This document shows positions 59,345 to 64,000 of a stretch of 64,000 nucleotides of DNA, piece by piece. The notes beneath the pieces are model-generated. The model did not search any database and had not been told where the DNA came from. It saw only the letters and a program-made list of their open reading frames with translations. The first letter of the stretch is position 1, and each line of letters begins with the position of its first letter. The translations under genes and the position numbers were made by a program. The stretch is from Begonia masoniana. Its lineage: Eukaryota > Streptophyta > Magnoliopsida > Cucurbitales > Begoniaceae. The stretch lies in NCBI GenBank assembly GCA_022432975.1, contig CM039509.1, forward strand, positions 40,954,209 to 41,018,208. The letters are read 5' to 3'.

Positions 59345-59554
59345 TGCTATGTTGGGAGGGTCTCTTTACATATGTTTCATTTCCACATACTTCCCCAAGC
59401 GATGTGGGATTGTGACGACCCCTCTTTACAACCCGGGATTCGCCTATACTCGAGTCCGGGATTCGCCTACACTCGGCTTAGGTCCCGAGGTTTGCCCCGC
59501 AACCCGAGGTTTACCCCGCAGTCGTACTTATATGTGCACATTCGGGTCATCACA

Positions 59555-62500
59555 CTGTAAGTATCTGAGTACCGTTTTTACAGCCTTCCAATGATCCAAT
59601 CCAGAATTACTCAAGTATATACCAACATGCCAACTATGTACGCAATATCCGGACGCGTGCATACTTGAGCATACATTAAGCTTCCTACTGCCGAAGCATA
59701 AGGAATCTTTTGCATTTCTTTGACTTCAAAGTCACTTGAAGGGCATTGATTTTTATTTATTTTATCTCCTTTGGCAACAGGGGTATCTCCTGGTTTACAT
59801 TCTTACATGCCAAATCTTTTTAAAACCGTCTCGATATAGCTCTTTTGTGATAATCCAAGTATACCTCGACAACGATCTCGGTATATTTGGATTCCTAATA
59901 CAAAAGAGGCATCACTAAGATCTTTCATTTTAAATTTCTTTGAAAGAAATTTCTTGGTGTCGTGCAATAGGCCTATATCGTTGCATGCTAATAATATGTC
60001 ATCTACATATAAAACCAAAAACATCATTTTATTCCCACTAAATTTATGGTATACACAATCATCAACTTTATTCGCCTCAAAACCATATGAGGTGACTGTT
60101 TGATGAAATTTGTAATACCATTGACGAGAAGCTTGTTTTAGCCCGTAGATGGATTTTTTAATTTGCAAACTAAGTCCTTTGATTTATCCGAATCAAAGAA
60201 TTCGGGTTGCACTATATAGATCGTTTCATCAATGTCACCATTGAGAAACGCTGTCTTTACATCCATCTGATGTAGCTCTAAATCAAAATGAGCTACTAGT
60301 GCCATTATAGTTCTAAAGAAATCTTTCGTAGATACCGGAGAGAAAGTTTCATTATAGTCGATACTTTCTCTTTGAGTAAAACCCTTAGCAACAAGATCTT
60401 TGAGTAAAACTCTTAGCAACAAGACGTGCTTTGAATCTCTCAATGTTACCTTTTTAATCCTTTTTGGATTTAAAAACCTATTTACAACCGACGGATTTCA
60501 AACCTGCAGGTAATGGGACGAGATCTCAAACGTCATTGTCCTTCATGGACTTTAACTCCTCATTCATGGCATCAGTCTACTTTTGAGAATCAGAACTGTT
60601 AATGGCTTGGTTGAAAGTGACAGGGTCATCTTCCACCTCACTAAGTTCCTTATGTTCTTGTAGGAATACGATGTAATCATCCAAAATCGTAACAATTTTC
60701 TCCTCAAAGACAATGTCTTCCTTATCTTCCCTCACAAACTCTACATTCTCAAAAAATCGGGCATTTCCCATTTCAAAGAATGTCTTTACAGTGGGATCAT
60801 AAAATTTGTACCCCATTGACTGTTCAGGATACCCTACAAAATAACAACTAACAGTCCTAGAGTCCAAATTCTTTTCATTGGGCCTATAAGGCCTTGCCTC
60901 AATTGGACACCCCCACACGTGTAAGTGTTTAAGAACGGGTTTTCGGCCCATCCAACACTCATGTGGGGTTTTGTTAGCCGTCGCCTTAGTAGGTACCCTG
61001 TTAAGGATATAAGCTGTGGTCTTTAATGCTTCACCCCAGAGAGATTCTGGTAAGGTCGAATGAGCAATCATGCTCCTTACCATATCCTTAAGTGTTCTGT
61101 TCCGTCTTTCAGCAACACCATTCATGTTAGGCGAACCCGGCATGGTGTACTGAGGAACAATGCCACACTCCTCTAGGTATTTAGCAAATGGTCCTGGACG
61201 TTGTTCACCTGACCCGTCATACCGACCGTAGTATTCACCACCACGATCATATCTGACAACCTTAATCCTTTTATCAAGCTGATTTTCCACCTCAACTTTA
61301 AAGGCTTTGAACACGTCCAAAGATTGAGACTTCTCATGAATAAGATATAGATAGCCATAACGCGAGTAATCGTCAATGAATGATATGAAATAATATTGAC
61401 CATTCCAAGATGCCGTAGGGAAAGGTCCACAAATATCTGTATGTATCAATTCAATGACTTCTGCAGCTCGATTAGCTTATAATCTCCTTACACTTGTTTG
61501 TTTCCCTTTAATACAACTGACACAAACCTTGAAGTCAGTCATATCAAGAGGGCCCAAAATTTCGTCTGACACAATCTTTTCAATTCTCTTTTAAAAGATG
61601 TGACTTAAACGCTTGTGCCATAACGAAGCTGAATCATTATTAGTTAATTTACGTTTTGTACCTTTTGAATCAGTATGCAAGGTTTCATTAAATGAAGCTA
61701 TGGTTTCTAGCATATATAGATTGTCATAAACAGATAAAAATCCAGAATCTATCATATTTGAATTTAATGATAAACTGAATTTTCCATTTCCAAATGAACA
61801 AGAATAACCAGATTTGTCCAATGCAAAAATAGAAATTAAATTCCGTCTAAAAGACGGTACAACAAAAGTATCATTTAAATCCAAAAAATGTCAAGATTTT
61901 AATAACAATCTAAAATCTCAGATGGCTTCAACTTCAACTGATTTGTCATCACCCACAAAGATGAATCTTTCAGCATGATTCGGCTTTCGGCAACTCAGGC
62001 AACCCTGCATAGACAAACTAATGTGAGTGGTAGCACCCGAATCTAACCACCACGTATGTCTAGATACAGAAACCAAATTAATCTCAGAACAAACAAGGTT
62101 GAGAAGTGTACCTTTCTTCACGCACCATGCGTGATACTTGGCACAATCTTTCTTTTGGTGCCCTTCTCCATTATAGAAGAAACAACTGAAGCCCTTAGAC
62201 ATCTTTTATTTCAACTTAGAAGAAGCACCAACAGCTTCCTTCTTCCTTTTCTTTCCTTTATCTTTGGAAGATGATGCCAAATGAGCACTTTCTGTCCGAC
62301 CATGCTTAATCCTCTCTTCCTCTTGGACACAATGAGATATAAATTCATTAAGTGTCAACTTATCCTTCTAGCAGTTATAACTAATCTTAAACTACCCAAA
62401 CTGAGGAAGATAAATCAAGACTAAGTGAACAAGCATGTCATCAGACAGCTCTAACTTAAGTTCCTTAAGTTTTGAAGCAAGATGAGACATTTCCATTATG

Positions 62501-62880
62501 TACTCCCTGATATTCCCCTTTCCATTATACTCGAGTGAGACAAGCTTAGCTAAAAGCGTGCTTGTCTCAGCCTTATCATTTTTCTCAAAACGTTTCTCAA
62601 GTTCTACAAGGAATGTTTTGGCATCCGTGTCTTCCGACATATTGCCCCGAAATGCTTCTGGAATGGCGCGCTTCATGATCATTAGACTTACACGATTCGA
62701 ACGCTCCTACTTTTCCAGCTCCCTTTTATCATCATGGGTACTTGATGCTGAAAGAGGTGGTAAGCGTGCGACCCTAAGTGCAATGTCAAGATCTATGCAC
62801 CCGAGAACAATCATAACGTTCTCTTTCCAGACTTTATAGTTGGTCCCGTTAAGCATATGAACTGCATTAACGTTACCCAT
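59555..62880 (-). pseudogene. Copia-A2 gag-pol, heavily decayed and 3'-truncated
   Basis: ATG 62880 (MGNVNAVHMLNG). Early gag is broken by TAG near 62710 (expected Trp), and another stop lies at 62392. The zinc knuckle has Tyr for its second Cys (CFFYNGEGHQKKDC, near 62180). Protease WWLDSGATTHIS, integrase (HKRLSHIF, then [12 protein letters not shown] and MNGVAERRN, with Ser to Tyr beside the second catalytic Asp) and RT (LHQMDVKTAFLNG, LYVDDILLA) are recognisable. Shifts near 60450 and 60150 and further stops (59803, 61591, 61918) break pol. A roughly 30-bp duplication lies at 60380-60430 (AGCAACAAGA repeated). The frame is lost after the VGSLMYAQVCTRPDIA segment. Confidence 0.88.
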
Positions 62881-64000
62881 TATACTTGAGATGTTAACTG
62901 TAACAACAGAGAAAATGAAACAACATTAGCTCACGAATTAATATGCATATACATGACAATGATATAACTCAAAATGTAGTGCATCCATCAACAAGAAACC
63001 GGCACAACATTAACACTTAGTCTTTTGACAAAAAGTGTTAACTTGTAATTGGTAACTTGGTCCAGTATATAAACATTGACAATAAGACCTGTCAAACAAT
63101 GAACTCATCATTGGACAAGTTCAATGTTCACATGGCAACCTAATAATTGTCACATGTTTTAATACTGCTAATAAGCCATGCAACTGTACAAACATCAACC
63201 TTCCTTTGGGCCGATCAAAATTTATACAATGTCATGTCTCATGCCCAATATATAAAAATAGAATAATTAAAGCAAGAGAGGCTAATTTTATAGCATGTTA
63301 CCCAACCATCCTATTTTACAATGTAAGACTTATTAAAATTGCACAAAAAAAGAGTTAAGGAAATTCATATACAGACATATTTAATAGCTAGGCAATCATA
63401 TTAGTTAATCAGTAAACCAAATGATCAACCAACCTAGAATGGAAGGTTCAAATCAGCCAAAAATGGGCAAAAACAGAGCAAAACGGGGTGAACCGAGCCC
63501 TGAATTGTCCAGAAACAGTCATTAAAAAGACTCAAAGTAGCCGAACCAAAGTGAACCAAGGCCCAATTAACCAAATGGATCAGTCAAATTTTTTTTTGTT
63601 GGACCGGACCGAACCGAACCCGACCGAACCAAACCAGACTGAACCGAACCAAACCAGACTGAACCAAACAGAACCGGTCTGGGTTGAACCAACCAAGGAA
63701 CCAGTTCGAACTATAATCGAACCGAGTTGGTTTGGTCCGAGTGGGTCCGAACCCAAATGGTTTGGTCCGATTTGGACCAAACCTAACCCAATCAGACCGA
63801 ATCGGCCCAAACCACCGGAGAGGGGCTGCGAACCAGCAATGAAAATCGCCGGAATCTCACTGATTCTGGCAGATTTTCACCCCAAAATTGTCCGATTTAT
63901 CAAAATAATGATAGATCGGGCAATAAACCTTAACGTCCATCAACAATTTTAAGGCATCAAAACATGCATTCTAGCGGAATTAGATGCCAAAATATAGCTC
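62881..64000 (-). other. Copia-A2 5' leader
   Basis: Over 1.1 kb of non-coding leader. 63139-64000 matches 1-about 840, with small indels including an extra GAACCGAACCAAACC unit near 63640. The GGTTCGG-rich stretch is at 63600-63810. Confidence 0.85.

Larger units (their letters stand above)
57952..59554 (-). mobile_element. Tandem array of Cassandra-type TRIM retrotransposons
   Basis: Period 474 bp, about 3.3 units. On the minus strand each unit is a roughly 265-bp LTR ending GGGGTCGTTACA, a PBS (AATGGTATCAAAGCC), about 209 bp of non-coding internal sequence and a polypurine tract (AAAGAGGGGTCG). The next LTR follows directly, so neighbours share LTRs. LTRs: 58204-58468, 58678-58942, 59152-59416, plus a 3'-end scrap near 57978-57992. 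Each LTR contains a 5S rRNA-like segment, the defining trait of Cassandra. The array is cut on the right inside an internal region at 59554, where Copia-A2 pol begins. The 496-codon frame across it exists because 474 is divisible by 3. Confidence 0.9.
59555..64000 (-). mobile_element. Copia-A2: Ty1/copia element, 3'-truncated, running off the right edge
   Basis: Second member of the family seen at 1-1547, on the same strand. Coding remnant 59555-62880 and leader 62881-64000; its 5' LTR would start about 110 bp past the window. The RNase H end and 3' LTR are missing because the element stops abruptly at the Cassandra array, within VLRYLQ. Confidence 0.88.

Noticed and set aside
58070..59560. 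A 496-codon open frame on the plus strand
   Set aside because: It repeats every 158 residues because the Cassandra unit is 474 bp, runs antisense to the TRIM and includes the 5S-like segment. It is a periodic artefact.
1..64000. The two window ends as the two ends of one giant copia element
   Set aside because: Both ends show the same 5' leader in the same orientation, so they are two copies, not a 5' and a 3' end.

Overview
This window looks like a block of transposable elements from a plant nuclear genome, probably gene-poor heterochromatin of a dicot. The evidence is Ty3/gypsy and Ty1/copia LTR retrotransposons primed by initiator-Met tRNA, MULE and hAT DNA transposons with plant-type transposases, and a 5S-bearing Cassandra TRIM array. 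I found no intact host gene, rRNA, tRNA or CRISPR. Almost every long reading frame is a decayed retroelement frame or a by-product of a tandem repeat. Element names (Copia-A1, Gypsy-1 and so on) are local labels.

Layout. 1-1547: 5' leader and 5' LTR of a minus-strand copia element (Copia-A1) that runs off the left edge. About 1548-35950: an old MULE with a broken transposase, split by a hAT element (1821-3812) and by a nest of retrotransposons. Gypsy-1 (5552-35292, minus) sits in the MULE. Gypsy-2 (about 7334-27216, plus) sits in the 3' LTR of Gypsy-1. Copia-B (15853-26178, minus, with a third ORF) sits in the 3' LTR of Gypsy-2. A 38-bp minisatellite fills the Gypsy-1/Gypsy-2 junction. About 36190-47498: an Ac-type hAT transposase pseudogene cut near its C-terminus by Gypsy-3 (37922-47319, plus). 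47499-49537 and 56042-57851: unassigned AT-rich DNA. 49538-56041: Copia-C (minus), with essentially identical LTRs. 57852-57951: a 100-N gap. 57952-59554: tandem Cassandra TRIM units. 59555-64000: Copia-A2, same family and strand as Copia-A1, leaving by the right edge.

Target-site duplications read directly from the sequence fix most boundaries: gtcactgc (hAT-1), attat (Gypsy-1), gtgct (Copia-B), ttttc (Copia-C) and aatgt/attgt (Gypsy-3). The order of events in the main nest is MULE, then Gypsy-1, then Gypsy-2, then Copia-B. All gag-pol frames carry nonsense codons and most also carry frameshifts, so nothing here looks autonomous.

The points most worth a second look are: the tandem Cassandra array with 5S-like pol III sequence; short repeated words (ATCGGYAGATG and relatives) at a matching place in three gypsy LTRs and also in a copia LTR; the minisatellite expansion at an insertion junction; the third ORF of Copia-B; and the contrast in Copia-C between near-identical LTRs and a disabled reading frame.
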